Positions 32,834 through 42,700 of a stretch of DNA of 64,000 nucleotides are shown one piece after another. Location: positions 2,108,001 to 2,172,000 of the forward strand of contig NZ_CP012333.1 of assembly GCF_001263205.1 (NCBI RefSeq), in the 5' to 3' direction. The notes under the pieces were generated by a model. It was not told the origin of the DNA. It was given only the letters and a program-made list of their open reading frames with translations, and searched no databases. The position numbers and the translations under genes are program-made. Position 1 is the stretch's first letter, and every line of letters begins with the position of its first letter. The DNA is from Labilithrix luteola. Lineage in GTDB: Bacteria; Myxococcota_A; Polyangia; Polyangiales; Polyangiaceae.

Positions 32834-33149
32834 TCCTCGTCCCGCTGCTTCTCGCTCTTTAGGCGCCGTTGCGTATCGCGACGCCACCACGATCAACGGG
32901 CTCCCGTCATCGCGGATTACCGGCGACGCACATTGGTTTGATACCCAACCAAATGTCGAAACGACCTTCAACTCGATTGAACACGACGAGGCAACAAGTC
33001 TCGCCAGGAGTCTCGAGAGCACGGCTGCGCGGACTAAGGGAATCCCTTCCCCGCGACCCGCATGATCAGAACTGAGGCGAAGCACATGCACGACCGCCTC
33101 GGCATCACGGGACAGCAACGGATGGTGCGCCGCTTCGCTGACGAAGGTC
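32834..33149. promoter_or_regulatory. intergenic region with 20-bp dyad TTGGTT-N8-AACCAA
   Basis: The dyad at 32933-32952 has perfect 6-bp arms. It lies upstream of the small winged-helix gene and is the only structured signal seen in this 316-nt gap. Confidence 0.4.
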
Positions 33150-34061
33150 TCAGCCGTTCAGAGATATCGACTCGAGAGCGTCGAATTCTTTGCGGAGAAA
33201 GTCGACGAACGCCCGCTGTTTGATGGAGTACTCGCGGCCGGCGGTGGTCACCGCATGCAAGGGAACGTCTTCCGTGGTGTGGGCGGTGAGCAGGCGCTCG
33301 ACGACGCGATCGGCCTCGGGCTCAATCAGCATCCACGAGGGAAGGAGCGAGATGCCGACGCCTTGGACGACAGCCTCGCGGACCATGTCGATGCCGTCGG
33401 TTTCGAAATACGGTTTGAATGCGAAACGGACGAGCTCGCCCCTTTCGCCGGTGAGGTTCCACACCGGTTGCGTCGAGCGTCGCGTGAAGAACACGAGCCG
33501 GTGGCGGCGCAGGTCGTCGATGGTCTTGGGGCGACCACGCGCCTTCAGATACGCGCGACCGGCGTAGAGGCGAATGCGGCTCGTGCCGACGCGAAGGGCG
33601 CGTAGCGCGCTGTCCTTGAGATGGCCCATACGAATGGCCACGTCGATGTTCTCCTCGATGAGGTCGACCTGGCCATCCGAAAGACGAAATTGGAAATCGA
33701 CCCGAGGGTGCGCCTTGGTGAAGCGGTCGATGAGACCGGTGAGCATGAGGCGGCCGAGGGAGATCGAGGCTGCAATGCGGATCGGACCTTCGAGCGAGCG
33801 CTTCTCGCCGCGAACGGCCGCCACCATTTCGTCGACACGCACGAGAACGTCTTGGGAACCCGCGAGCAGCTTCTCTCCTTCCGTCGTGAGCCGAAGGCTC
33901 CGCGTGGAACGGCGAAAGAGCTGGACCCCGAGCTCTTCCTCGAGCGCGGCGATGGCACGGCTCACCGAGGGCTGCGTGCTCTTCAGGTCCTTCGCCGCGG
34001 CTGAAAACGAGCCCAGCTCCGCGGCGCGGCGGAAGATCCGGATGCCCTCGAGCAGGTCCAT
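33150..34061 (-). CDS. LysR-family transcriptional regulator
   Basis: A 303-residue LTTR. The N-terminal helix-turn-helix (FRRAAELGSFSAAAKDLKST then QPSVSRAIAALEEELGVQLF) is followed by the linker helix and a periplasmic-binding-like effector domain (IRIAASISLGRLML ... GHLKDSALRALRVGTSRIRLYAG ... GVGISLLPSWM). It is divergent from an SDR gene, the normal arrangement in which an LTTR controls its neighbour. A perfect dyad with ATTCAT and ATGAAT arms 11 nt apart overlaps its own start codon, as expected for autoregulation. The closest group seems to be the DUF-like quinone/aldehyde responders (CrgA/PA-type), but the ligand is unknown. Confidence 0.92.
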   Translation of the reverse strand: MDLLEGIRIFRRAAELGSFSAAAKDLKSTQPSVSRAIAALEEELGVQLFRRSTRSLRLTTEGEKLLAGSQDVLVRVDEMVAAVRGEKRSLEGPIRIAASISLGRLMLTGLIDRFTKAHPRVDFQFRLSDGQVDLIEENIDVAIRMGHLKDSALRALRVGTSRIRLYAGRAYLKARGRPKTIDDLRRHRLVFFTRRSTQPVWNLTGERGELVRFAFKPYFETDGIDMVREAVVQGVGISLLPSWMLIEPEADRVVERLLTAHTTEDVPLHAVTTAGREYSIKQRAFVDFLRKEFDALESISLNG

Positions 34062-34082
34062 TCATACGGAAATCGCATGAAT
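34060..34082. promoter_or_regulatory. LysR-type T-N11-A dyad over the lysR start codon
   Basis: ATTCAT (34060-34065) and ATGAAT (34077-34082) are perfect inverted arms separated by 11 nt, the classical LTTR recognition geometry. The left arm includes the start codon of the minus-strand LysR gene, and the SDR start is 56 nt to the right. Confidence 0.6.
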
Positions 34083-34137
34083 GTTATGGCGCAGCAACTG
34101 CTACTCGGACCAACCGGCAAAGGCCAAAGTCCACTCC

Positions 34138-34935
34138 ATGAGCACCTCGAATCCGAACTTTGCCCTCGTCACGGGAGCCTCTTCGGGCATCGGCGCCATC
34201 TATGCCGAGCGCCTCGCCCGCCGCGGTTACGGCCTCGTCCTCGTCGCCCGCAACGAGGAGCGCCTTCGCGCGGTCGCACAGCGCATCGCGAAGGTCGCCT
34301 CCGTTCCGGTGGAGCTCCTCCCGGCCGACCTCGGACGAGCGGAGGGTCTCCGTGCCGTCGAGAAGGTCTTGCGCGAGGACGCGCGCATCTCGCTCCTGGT
34401 CAACAACGCGGGCGTCGGCGCGGCGTCGAAGCTCGTCGACTCCGAAGTCGACAAGATGGAGGCGATGATCGATCTGAACGTCAAAGCGTTGACGCGCCTC
34501 TCCTACGCAGTGGTGCCGCGCTTCGTCGAACGAGGGGCGGGCACGATCGTGAACATCTCCTCGATCGTCGCCATCTCGCCCGAGACGTTGAACGGCGTCT
34601 ACGGGGGAACGAAGGCGTTCGTTCTCGCGTTCACCCAGTCTTTGCAACACGAGGTCGGCGCCAAGGGCGTGCGCGTTCAGGCGGTGCTTCCGGGAGCAAC
34701 GGCGACCGAGTTCTGGGACATCGCGGGCCTTCCGGTAAAGCACCTCCCGAAGGAGATCGTGATGACCGCCGAGGACATGGTCGACGCCGCCCTCGCAGGC
34801 CTCGACCGCGGCGAGGTCGTCACCATCCCTTCCCTCCCCGACGAGCGCGAATGGACTTCTTACGAAGCGGCGCGGCTCGAAATGTCCAAACACCTCTCGT
34901 CGACCAAGCCCGCAGCCCGGTACCAAGTCGGCTGA
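34138..34935 (+). CDS. short-chain dehydrogenase (SDR), LysR-divergent
   Basis: A 265-residue classical SDR. The start at ATG 34138 gives MSTSNPNFALVTGASSGIGA with the NADP-binding TGASSGIG near residue 12, ARNEERL after the second strand (NADP preference), NNAG near residue 84, the catalytic Ser in VNISSIVAI, and YGGTK (Tyr and Lys) around residue 155. The C-terminus is short, as in YdfG/DltE-like oxidoreductases. It is divergent from the LysR gene, and the shared 76-nt region contains the LTTR dyad. The SDR is the probable target of that regulator. Substrate not evident. Confidence 0.9.
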   Translation: MSTSNPNFALVTGASSGIGAIYAERLARRGYGLVLVARNEERLRAVAQRIAKVASVPVELLPADLGRAEGLRAVEKVLREDARISLLVNNAGVGAASKLVDSEVDKMEAMIDLNVKALTRLSYAVVPRFVERGAGTIVNISSIVAISPETLNGVYGGTKAFVLAFTQSLQHEVGAKGVRVQAVLPGATATEFWDIAGLPVKHLPKEIVMTAEDMVDAALAGLDRGEVVTIPSLPDEREWTSYEAARLEMSKHLSSTKPAARYQVG

Positions 34936-34987
34936 AGGCAGCGACTCGGCGCAGCACGCTTCCCGCGCCGCAAAGGCATGGAGCCCC

Positions 34988-35074
34988 CTACTGCGGCGAC
35001 CACTTGCGTGGACCGCACAAGTCTGTCGCGAACTCCGTTTGACTATTCAATCAGCGCAACCGCGTTGCGCTGTA
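34988..35074 (+). repeat. intergenic element copy B (inverted relative to 5942-6080)
   Basis: An 87-nt block matching copy A on the opposite strand. It lacks the 51-nt hairpin insert: the 27-nt block ending in GGACC (34988-35014) joins directly to GCACAAGTCTGTCGCG. The junction region CACTTGCGTGGACCGCACAAGT is itself an imperfect dyad that the insert splits in copy A. The palindromic end faces the RND operon. Confidence 0.85.
35052..35072. promoter_or_regulatory. 21-bp operator-like palindrome upstream of the RND operon
   Basis: Arms CAGCGCAAC / GTTGCGCTG are identical to those at 5945-5965, with centre CGC instead of TCA. TTGACT lies just upstream at 35039-35044 and could be a -35 element. 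It is 168 nt from the first RND gene. Confidence 0.6.
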
Positions 35075-35239
35075 ACACCTCCGAGCCACGGCTCGTGCTG
35101 AACCGCCACATCGAGGGCGGTTTGGATCGGTGCGTCGAGCGTCGATGCGTACGGACGGCGGCGTCTCGGTGATCGGTACGCGCGGCATCCACCGGCATGG
35201 TTGATGCTCGCCCCCGCGGTCCGAGCACTCGAGCTAACG

Positions 35240-36451
35240 ATGGACCTTCCCATCGATACCACCGGCAGTCCGCCGCGTGATTCGGCTCCGCCGCGAAGCA
35301 AGCGTCGGTTCCTGATCTGGGGCGTCGTCGTCCTTGTCTCCGCCGGACTCCTCTATTGGGTCCTGCGCGCCGACAAGAGCAAGGTGCGCCATGTTGCGCC
35401 CCCGCCGACGACGGTCGCGGCAGCGACGGCGCAGCGCGCGAACGTTCCGGTCTACCGCGATGCGATCGGCATCGTGACTCCCATCCACACGGCGCTCATC
35501 AACAGCCAGGTCAACGGGCAGGTCATCACGGTCCATTACAAGGAAGGACAGCACGTCAAAGCGGGCACTCCTCTGATCGAGATCAATCCGCGCCCGTTCG
35601 CAGCAGCTTTGCTCCAGGCGCAGGGCGCCCTCGAGCGCGATCGACAGATCCTCGCCCAGGCCAAGATGGACCTCGATCGCTTTCGTGCAGCCTGGGCCAA
35701 GAACGCCATCGCGCGACAACAGTTCGAGGACCAGGAGAAGATCGTCAAACAGGCCGAGGGCACGGTCATGAACGACGAAGGCCTCGTCGCTGCGGCCCAG
35801 GTCCAGCTCGACTTCTGCCACATCACCTCTCCCTTCGCCGGGCGTGTCGGCCTGCGACTCGTCGATCCGGGCAACATCGTCAATACCGCGAGCACCACGA
35901 CTCTCGCCGTCATCACCCAGCTCCAGCCCATATCCGTCGTCTTCACGCTCTCGGAAGACGCTCTCACCGACGTGCTCGAGCAGACGCGCGCAGGCTCGAC
36001 GCTCGTGGTGGAGGCCTACGACCGCGCGCGCACGAAGAGACTTGCCACCGGAACACTCATCACGATCGACAACCAGATCGACACGACCACCGGCACGGTG
36101 AAGCTCCGTGCGCAATACGACAACAAGAGCGAGGAGCTCTTTCCGAATCAGTTCGTCAATACGCGGCTGCTCGTCCGCACGCTCGAAGGAGCGACCATCG
36201 TGCCATCTTCGGCGGTCCAGCACGACGGCACCAAGACGTTCGTGTACGTGATCGAGAACTCGAAGGCCCAGATCAAATCCGTGAAGACGGGGGTTGTCGA
36301 GGGCGAGACCACACAAATCGTCGAGGGAATCGGCCCCGGCGCGATCGTGGCGAACAGCAGCTTCGACAAGCTCCGTGACGGGGCCGCCGTCACCATCGGA
36401 AGCGCAGTCGCAGCGCGCGGCTCCGCAGAAAAGCAGAGCACGCCGCCGTGA
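35240..36451 (+). CDS. mdtA: RND efflux membrane fusion protein, MdtA-like
   Basis: The 403-residue periplasmic adaptor of a tripartite RND pump. It has an N-terminal membrane anchor (residues about 22-43, FLIWGVVVLVSAGLLYWVL) rather than a lipobox, then the lipoyl half-motif VNGQVITVHYKEGQHVKAGT, a coiled hairpin (ALLQAQGALERDRQILAQAK), the second lipoyl half (CHITSPFAGRVGLRLVDPGN), and beta-barrel and membrane-proximal domains. ATG 35240 (MDLPIDTTG) is preferred; an in-frame ATG pair at 35201 would add 13 residues. The stop overlaps the GTG of the next gene, so translation is coupled. Confidence 0.92.
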   Translation: MDLPIDTTGSPPRDSAPPRSKRRFLIWGVVVLVSAGLLYWVLRADKSKVRHVAPPPTTVAAATAQRANVPVYRDAIGIVTPIHTALINSQVNGQVITVHYKEGQHVKAGTPLIEINPRPFAAALLQAQGALERDRQILAQAKMDLDRFRAAWAKNAIARQQFEDQEKIVKQAEGTVMNDEGLVAAAQVQLDFCHITSPFAGRVGLRLVDPGNIVNTASTTTLAVITQLQPISVVFTLSEDALTDVLEQTRAGSTLVVEAYDRARTKRLATGTLITIDNQIDTTTGTVKLRAQYDNKSEELFPNQFVNTRLLVRTLEGATIVPSSAVQHDGTKTFVYVIENSKAQIKSVKTGVVEGETTQIVEGIGPGAIVANSSFDKLRDGAAVTIGSAVAARGSAEKQSTPP

Positions 36452-39400
36452 GCCCCTCTCGTCCGTTCATCCAACGTCCGGTCGCGACGTCGCTCTTGAT
36501 GGCGGCGATCATGCTCGCCGGCATCGTGGCCTACGGGCAGCTGCCGGTCTCCGCGCTGCCCCAGGTCGACTACCCCACCGTGCAGGTCGTGACCTTCTAT
36601 CCGGGCGCAAGCCCCGAGGTCACCTCCACCACGGTGACGGCGCCGCTCGAGCGGCAGTTCGGCCAGATGCAAGGTCTCCGTCAGATGACCTCGACGAGTG
36701 CCGGGGGCATCTCGGTCATCGTCCTTCAATTCGTGCTTTCGCTGAACATCGACGTGGCCGAACAGGAGGTGCAGGCGGCGATCAATGCGGCCCAAAGCTA
36801 CCTGCCGTCGAACCTTCCAACGCCCCCTATCTACAACAAGACGAATCCGGCCGACGCGCCGGTCATGACGCTCGCCATCACCTCGGACACGCTACCGCTT
36901 CCGCAGGTCCAAGACCTCGTCGATACCCGACTCGCGCCGAAGCTCTCGCAATTGAGCGGCGTGGGCCTCGTACGGCTCAGCGGCGGACAGAAGCCCGCTG
37001 TACGAATCCAAGCCAATCCCATTGCGCTCTCCTCCTATGGCATCGACATGGAGGCACTGCGCACTGCGCTCACGCAAACGAGCGCCAATGCCGCGAAAGG
37101 AAGCTTCGACGGACCGCGCCAGAGCTACCAAATCGATGCCAATGATCAGCTGAAGACGAGTGCCGATTACGAGGACGTCGTCGTTGCCTATCGAAATGCC
37201 GCTCCGGTGTTCCTCCGCAGCGTCGCGCGCGTCATCGACGGAGCCGAGAACAATCTCCAGGCCGCGTGGATGAACGAGACGCCGGCCATCATCGTGAACA
37301 TCCAGAGGCAGCCGGGCGCGAACACGATCGCCGTCGTGCAGCAGATCGAGAAGGTTCTGCCGCAGCTCGAGGCCAACCTCCCCGCGGGCTTCCACGTCAC
37401 GAAGCTGACCGACCTCACGACGGGCATCAAGGCGTCGATTCACGACGTCGAGCTCGAGTTGATGCTGACCGTGGTGCTCGTCGTCTTGGTCATCTTCGTC
37501 TTCTTGCGGAGCCTGCGCGCGACGATCATTCCGAGCGTCGCCGTGCCGCTGTCGCTCGTCGGCACGTTCGGCGCGATGTATTTGCTCGGCTACAGCCTCG
37601 ACAACCTCTCGCTCATGGCGCTCACGATCTCGACGGGTTTCGTCGTCGACGACGCCATCGTCATGATCGAGAACATCTCGCGCTACCTCGAAGCGGGCGA
37701 TTCGCCACTCGAGGCCGCACTCAAAGGCGCGGAGCAGATCGGCTTCACGATCGTGTCGCTGACCGTGTCGCTCATCGCCGTCCTCGTGCCGCTGCTCTTC
37801 ATGGGCGACGTGGTCGGACGCCTCTTCCGCGAGTTCGCCGTCACGCTCGCAGTGACCATCGTCATCTCGGCCGTGGTGTCGCTGACGCTCACGCCGATGA
37901 TGGCGTCGCGCATCTTGCGCCACACCACCGAGGCCGAGCAGAGCAAGTTCTATCGCTGGTCCGAAGGGATCTTCGAACGGATGATCGCCTTCTACGGACG
38001 CACTCTGAGGGTGGTCCTGGCGCATCAAACGCTCACGCTGTTCGTGGCGCTCGGCACGGTCGTGCTCACCGGCGCCCTCTATTACTTCATCCCAAAGGGA
38101 TTCTTCCCCATCCAAGACACCGGGGTCATCCAGGGCGTGTCGCAGACGTCGCCGACGGTGTCGTTCGCCGCGATGTCCGAACGCCACCGGCAGCTCACCA
38201 AGGTGATCCTGCGAGATCCGGCGGTGGAGAGTTTGTCGTCGTTCATCGGGCCGGACGGCACGAACACCACGCTCAACAGCGGGCGCTTCTCGATCAATCT
38301 CAAGCCTCTCGACGAGCGCGACGTCAGCGCCGCCGACGTCATCCACCGGCTCAAACCCGAGCTCGAGCGCGAGGTGAAGGACATCACTCTCTACATGCAG
38401 CCGGTGCAGAACATCACCGTCGACGATCGGGTGAGTCGAACGCAATACCAGTACAGCCTCGAAGATCCCGATCCCGTCGCGCTCAGCACGTGGAGCACCA
38501 AGTTCGTCGAGCGCCTCAAGCAAATCCCCGACCTCACCGACGTTGCTACCGACGAGCAGCCAGGAGGGCTAGCGGCGTTCGTCGAGATCGACCGGGTGAC
38601 GGCATCGCGCGTGGGTCTCTCGCCGTCGACGGTCGACAATACGCTCTACGACTCGTTCGGCCAGCGTCAGATCAATACGATGTACACGCAGTCGAATCAG
38701 TACCACGTGGTGCTCGAGGCATTGCCCGAGTTCCAAACGGGGCCACTGCAACTGCGCAACATCTTCATGCAAGCCGGCGCTTCGTCGAACGCGACGGGCC
38801 AGAACGTCGTCAACAGCTTCGCGAACTCGGGCTCACAGGCGGCCGGCACGAATGCGCTCACGACCCCGGTTCTCTTCACGCCGACGGCGAAGACGGGAAT
38901 CCTCACGCCGGTCGTCACCGCACTGAGCCCGCCTTCGTCGAACACGGGTGGGGCGTCGAGCCCGAACACTCCCACGGTCACGCAGTTCGCCAATGCTGTT
39001 CCCTTGAACGCCATTGCGAAGCTCACGATGACCACCCACCCGCTCTCGATCAACCATCAGGGCCAGTTTCCGGCGGTCACCGTATCGTTCAACCTGGCGA
39101 GGAAAGCGTCGCTCGGCACGGCGATATCGAAGATCGACGAGGTCGCGCGTGACCTGCATTTCCCGCCCGCGATGCAGTCCCAGTTCCAGGGCACGGCCGC
39201 GGCCTTCCAGGCGTCGCTCGCGAACGAGGGCCTCCTCATCATCGCGGCCCTCGTCATCGTCTACATCGTCCTCGGCGTTCTCTACGAGAGCTTCATCCAC
39301 CCCGTGACGATCCTCTCCACGCTGCCCTCCGCAGGCGTGGGCGCACTCCTCGCGCTCATCGTCTTCGGGAAGGACCTGAGCGTCGTCGCCATCATCGGCA

Positions 39401-39744
39401 TCATCCTGCTCATCGGCATCGTGAAGAAGAACGGCATCATGATGGTCGACTTCGCGCTCGAGGCGGAGCGAACGCAGGGAAGGAGCTCGACCGAGGCGAT
39501 CTACGAATCCTGCCTGCTCCGCTTTCGTCCGATCATGATGACGACGATGGCGGCGCTCCTCGGCGGCTTGCCGCTCGCCGTCGGTCGCGGGTACGGCTCC
39601 GAGCTCCGCAATCCGCTCGGGATCGCCATGGTCGGCGGCCTGCTCGTGAGCCAGGCGCTCACGCTGTACACCACGCCGGTCATCTACATCTTCTTCGATC
39701 GCATCGCCAGCAAGCTCGGCCGACGAAAGCAACCTGCAGGATGA
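36448..39744 (+). CDS. mdtB: RND permease, MdtB-like, with a long low-complexity insert
   Basis: A 1098-residue 12-helix RND permease starting at GTG 36448 (MSPSRPFIQRPVATSLL). The proton-relay Asp-Asp is in the fourth helix (TGFVVDDAIVMIEN) and the essential Lys in the tenth (LIGIVKKNGIMMVDFALE). It is about 75 residues longer than its partner permease because of a Ser/Thr/Asn/Ala/Pro-rich insert at about residues 774-850 (DNA 38770-39000) in the second large periplasmic domain, absent at the same place in the MdtC-like protein. In E. coli MdtB and MdtC form a heteromultimer; the pair here is probably the same. Stop and next start overlap. Confidence 0.93.
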   Translation: MSPSRPFIQRPVATSLLMAAIMLAGIVAYGQLPVSALPQVDYPTVQVVTFYPGASPEVTSTTVTAPLERQFGQMQGLRQMTSTSAGGISVIVLQFVLSLNIDVAEQEVQAAINAAQSYLPSNLPTPPIYNKTNPADAPVMTLAITSDTLPLPQVQDLVDTRLAPKLSQLSGVGLVRLSGGQKPAVRIQANPIALSSYGIDMEALRTALTQTSANAAKGSFDGPRQSYQIDANDQLKTSADYEDVVVAYRNAAPVFLRSVARVIDGAENNLQAAWMNETPAIIVNIQRQPGANTIAVVQQIEKVLPQLEANLPAGFHVTKLTDLTTGIKASIHDVELELMLTVVLVVLVIFVFLRSLRATIIPSVAVPLSLVGTFGAMYLLGYSLDNLSLMALTISTGFVVDDAIVMIENISRYLEAGDSPLEAALKGAEQIGFTIVSLTVSLIAVLVPLLFMGDVVGRLFREFAVTLAVTIVISAVVSLTLTPMMASRILRHTTEAEQSKFYRWSEGIFERMIAFYGRTLRVVLAHQTLTLFVALGTVVLTGALYYFIPKGFFPIQDTGVIQGVSQTSPTVSFAAMSERHRQLTKVILRDPAVESLSSFIGPDGTNTTLNSGRFSINLKPLDERDVSAADVIHRLKPELEREVKDITLYMQPVQNITVDDRVSRTQYQYSLEDPDPVALSTWSTKFVERLKQIPDLTDVATDEQPGGLAAFVEIDRVTASRVGLSPSTVDNTLYDSFGQRQINTMYTQSNQYHVVLEALPEFQTGPLQLRNIFMQAGASSNATGQNVVNSFANSGSQAAGTNALTTPVLFTPTAKTGILTPVVTALSPPSSNTGGASSPNTPTVTQFANAVPLNAIAKLTMTTHPLSINHQGQFPAVTVSFNLARKASLGTAISKIDEVARDLHFPPAMQSQFQGTAAAFQASLANEGLLIIAALVIVYIVLGVLYESFIHPVTILSTLPSAGVGALLALIVFGKDLSVVAIIGIILLIGIVKKNGIMMVDFALEAERTQGRSSTEAIYESCLLRFRPIMMTTMAALLGGLPLAVGRGYGSELRNPLGIAMVGGLLVSQALTLYTTPVIYIFFDRIASKLGRRKQPAG

Positions 39745-42700
39745 TCTCCGAGAGATTCATCCGCCGACCCGTCGCAACCACGTTGCTGACGTTCGCGATC
39801 CTGATCGCGGGGTTCGTCGCATTCGAGGTGCTTCCCGTCTCTCCCCTTCCCCAGGTGGACTTTCCCACCATCACCGTCGCCGCCAGCCTTCCGGGATCGA
39901 GCGCGGAGATCATGGCGGCGACTGTAGCGACGCCGCTCGAACGGCAGCTAGGTCACATCGCCGGGATCACGGAGATGACGTCGAGCAGTCAGCTCGGAAC
40001 CACGACCATCACGCTGCAATTCGATCTGAAGCGCAATATCGACGGTGCCGCGCGCGACGTTCAGGCCGCCATCAACGCGGCACGAACCTATTTGCCCGCC
40101 AACCTCCCGGCGAATCCCACGTATCGAAAGGTCAATCCTGCCGATTCGCCCATTCTCATCATGAGCCTGACGTCGGACGTATTCGGCAGCGGCCAGCTGT
40201 ACGACTATGCCTCCACGGTCATGGCGCAGCGCATCTCGCAAGTGCGGGGCGTGGGCCAGGTCACGATCGGCGGCTCGTCGTATCCCGCCGTCCGCGTGGA
40301 GGTCAATCCGACGCAGCTCAACAGCTACGGGCTCTCCCTCCAGAACATCCAGTCCGTCCTGAGGCTGCAGAACTCGGACGTTGCCCGCGGGCAGATCACC
40401 GACGGCGCCACGACCGCCGACATCATCACGAACGGGCAGATTTCCCGCGCCGAGGACTATCGCCCGATCATCATCGGCACGAACAACGGGACAGCCGTGC
40501 GCCTGTCCGACGTCGCCACCGTCACCGACAGCGTCCAGGACATCCGCAATGCCGGTTACATGGATGGCAAGCCCGCCGTCACCATCATCATCTACCGCGA
40601 GCCCGGCGCCAACATCATCGAGACCGTCGATCGACTGCGCGCCGCCGTCCCCTCGCTCGAGGCCTCGATTCCCGCAGGAATCAACACCACGATCGTACTC
40701 GATCGAACGACGACCATCCGCGCATCGGTCCACGACGTCGAGAAGTCCCTCGTGCTCTCGGTCATCCTCGTCGTGGCCGTGGTGTTCGTGTTCCTGCGCA
40801 ATCCGCGCGCGACCATCATTCCGAGCGTTGCCGTTCCCACGTCGCTCGTCGGCACGTTCGGGGCGATGTACCTGTTCGACTACAGCCTCGACAACCTCTC
40901 GCTCATGGCGCTCACGATCGCCACGGGGTTCGTCGTCGACGACGCGATCGTCGTCATGGAGAACATTTCGCGCTACCTCGAAGCGGGAATGAAGCCCTTC
41001 GATGCCGCGCTCAAGGGCGCCGGCGAGATCGGTTACACGGTTCTCACGATCAGCATTTCGCTCATCGCCGTCTTCATTCCCATTCTCGCGATGGGCGGCC
41101 TGGTCGGGCGGTTGTTCCGCGAATTCGCCGTCACCATCTCCACCGCCATCTTGATCTCGATGGTCATCTCGTTGACCACGACGCCGATGATGTGCGCGTA
41201 TCTCTTGAAGCCCGAGAAGGACATCAAACAAGGATGGTTCTTTCGCATGTGCGAGCGGGGCTTCGACGCCATGCTCGCCGGCTACCGACGCACGCTCACG
41301 TGGGCGATGTCGAACCGGTCCATCGTGCTGTTCGTTCTCATCGTCACGATCGTCCTCAACGGCGTGCTGGTCGTCCACGTGCCGAAGGGATTCTTTCCCC
41401 AACAAGACACGGGCGTCATCACGGGGGCCGTCATCGGGCCGATGGATACCTCGTTCGGAGCGATGGACGCGTCGGTCAAAGCGCTCGTCGACGTCATCCA
41501 GAAAGACTCGGCCGTGGCCCACGCGAACGCGTTCACCAGCGCGGGGAATCGCGCGTTCATCTTCGTTGCGCTCAAGCCTCTGGAGGAGCGCGACGCCGAC
41601 GCTTCCCACATCATCGACCGCCTGCGCGGCCAGCTCAATCGGCTACCTGTGGCGTCTGCCTTCCTGCAACCCGCGCAAGACCTTCGCATCGGTGGGCGCC
41701 TCGGAAACGCGCAGTACCAATACACGATCCAGGCCGACAGCACGCAAGAGCTCGCCACGTGGGGCCCCCCCTTGCTCGACGGCATGAGGAAGATCCCCGG
41801 CCTCCTCGACGTGAGCTCCGACCAGCAGAACGGAGGCCTCAAGGCCTTTTTGACCTACGACCGGACGAGGGCCTCGTTCGTCGGCCAAACGCCCCAGACC
41901 ATCGACACGAGTCTGTATGCGGCGTTCGGACAGTCCCAGGCGTCGGTCATCTACACGCAGCTCAATCAGTATTACGTCATTCTCGAGCTGGCCCGCGAAT
42001 ACACGCAGTTCCCCGAAGGCCTGAAGAGCGTGTACCTCACGTCACCCAACAACAATCTGGTCAACGACACCGTTCCGCTGCTGACCGTCTCGGACACGCG
42101 CCTCGACACGACGCCGCTGCTCATCAACCACACCGGACTCTTTCCGTCGGTCACGGTGTCGTTCAACCTCACGGAGAACCTCTCGCTCAGCGACGCCACG
42201 CGCCTCATCGAGCAGATGCAGACGAAGCTCAACATGCCGACCTCGGTCCATGGCTTCTTCTCGGGAACACTGCAGGCGTACCAGGAGTCGCTCGGCAGCG
42301 AGCCCGTTCTGATCGTGACCGCGCTTCTCGCTGTCTACATCGTTCTCGGCATTCTCTACGAAAGTCTCATTCACCCCATCACGATCATCTCGACGCTTCC
42401 CTCGGCGAGCGTCGGCGCGATGTTGACGCTGCTCCTGTTCAAAGGAGACCTCAACATCATCTCGATCATCGGCATCGTTCTGCTGATCGGCATCGTGAAG
42501 AAGAACGCCATCATGATGATCGACTTCGCGCTCGTTGCCGAGCGTGAGCACGGCAAGAACACCGAAGATGCCATCTTCGAGGCCTGCACGCTGCGCTTTC
42601 GGCCGATCATGATGACCACGATGGCGGCGCTCTTCGGCGCCCTGCCGCTCGCCTTCGGAACGGGAACCGGCTCCGAGCTGCGGCGTCCGCTCGGGGCGGC

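Larger units (their letters stand above)
34936..35239. promoter_or_regulatory. promoter region of the RND operon containing element copy B
   Basis: A 304-nt gap between the SDR and the RND operon. It holds element copy B (34988-35074) with the operator-like palindrome at its 3' end; the remaining 165 nt before the start show no clear structure. Confidence 0.5.

Noticed and set aside
36892..38523. 543-codon minus-strand frame over the MdtB-like gene
   Set aside because: Low-complexity Arg/Asp/Glu/His-rich shadow of a real RND gene; no family features.
39948..41609. 553-codon minus-strand frame over the MdtC-like gene
   Set aside because: Same reason: antisense shadow with charged, repetitive sequence.
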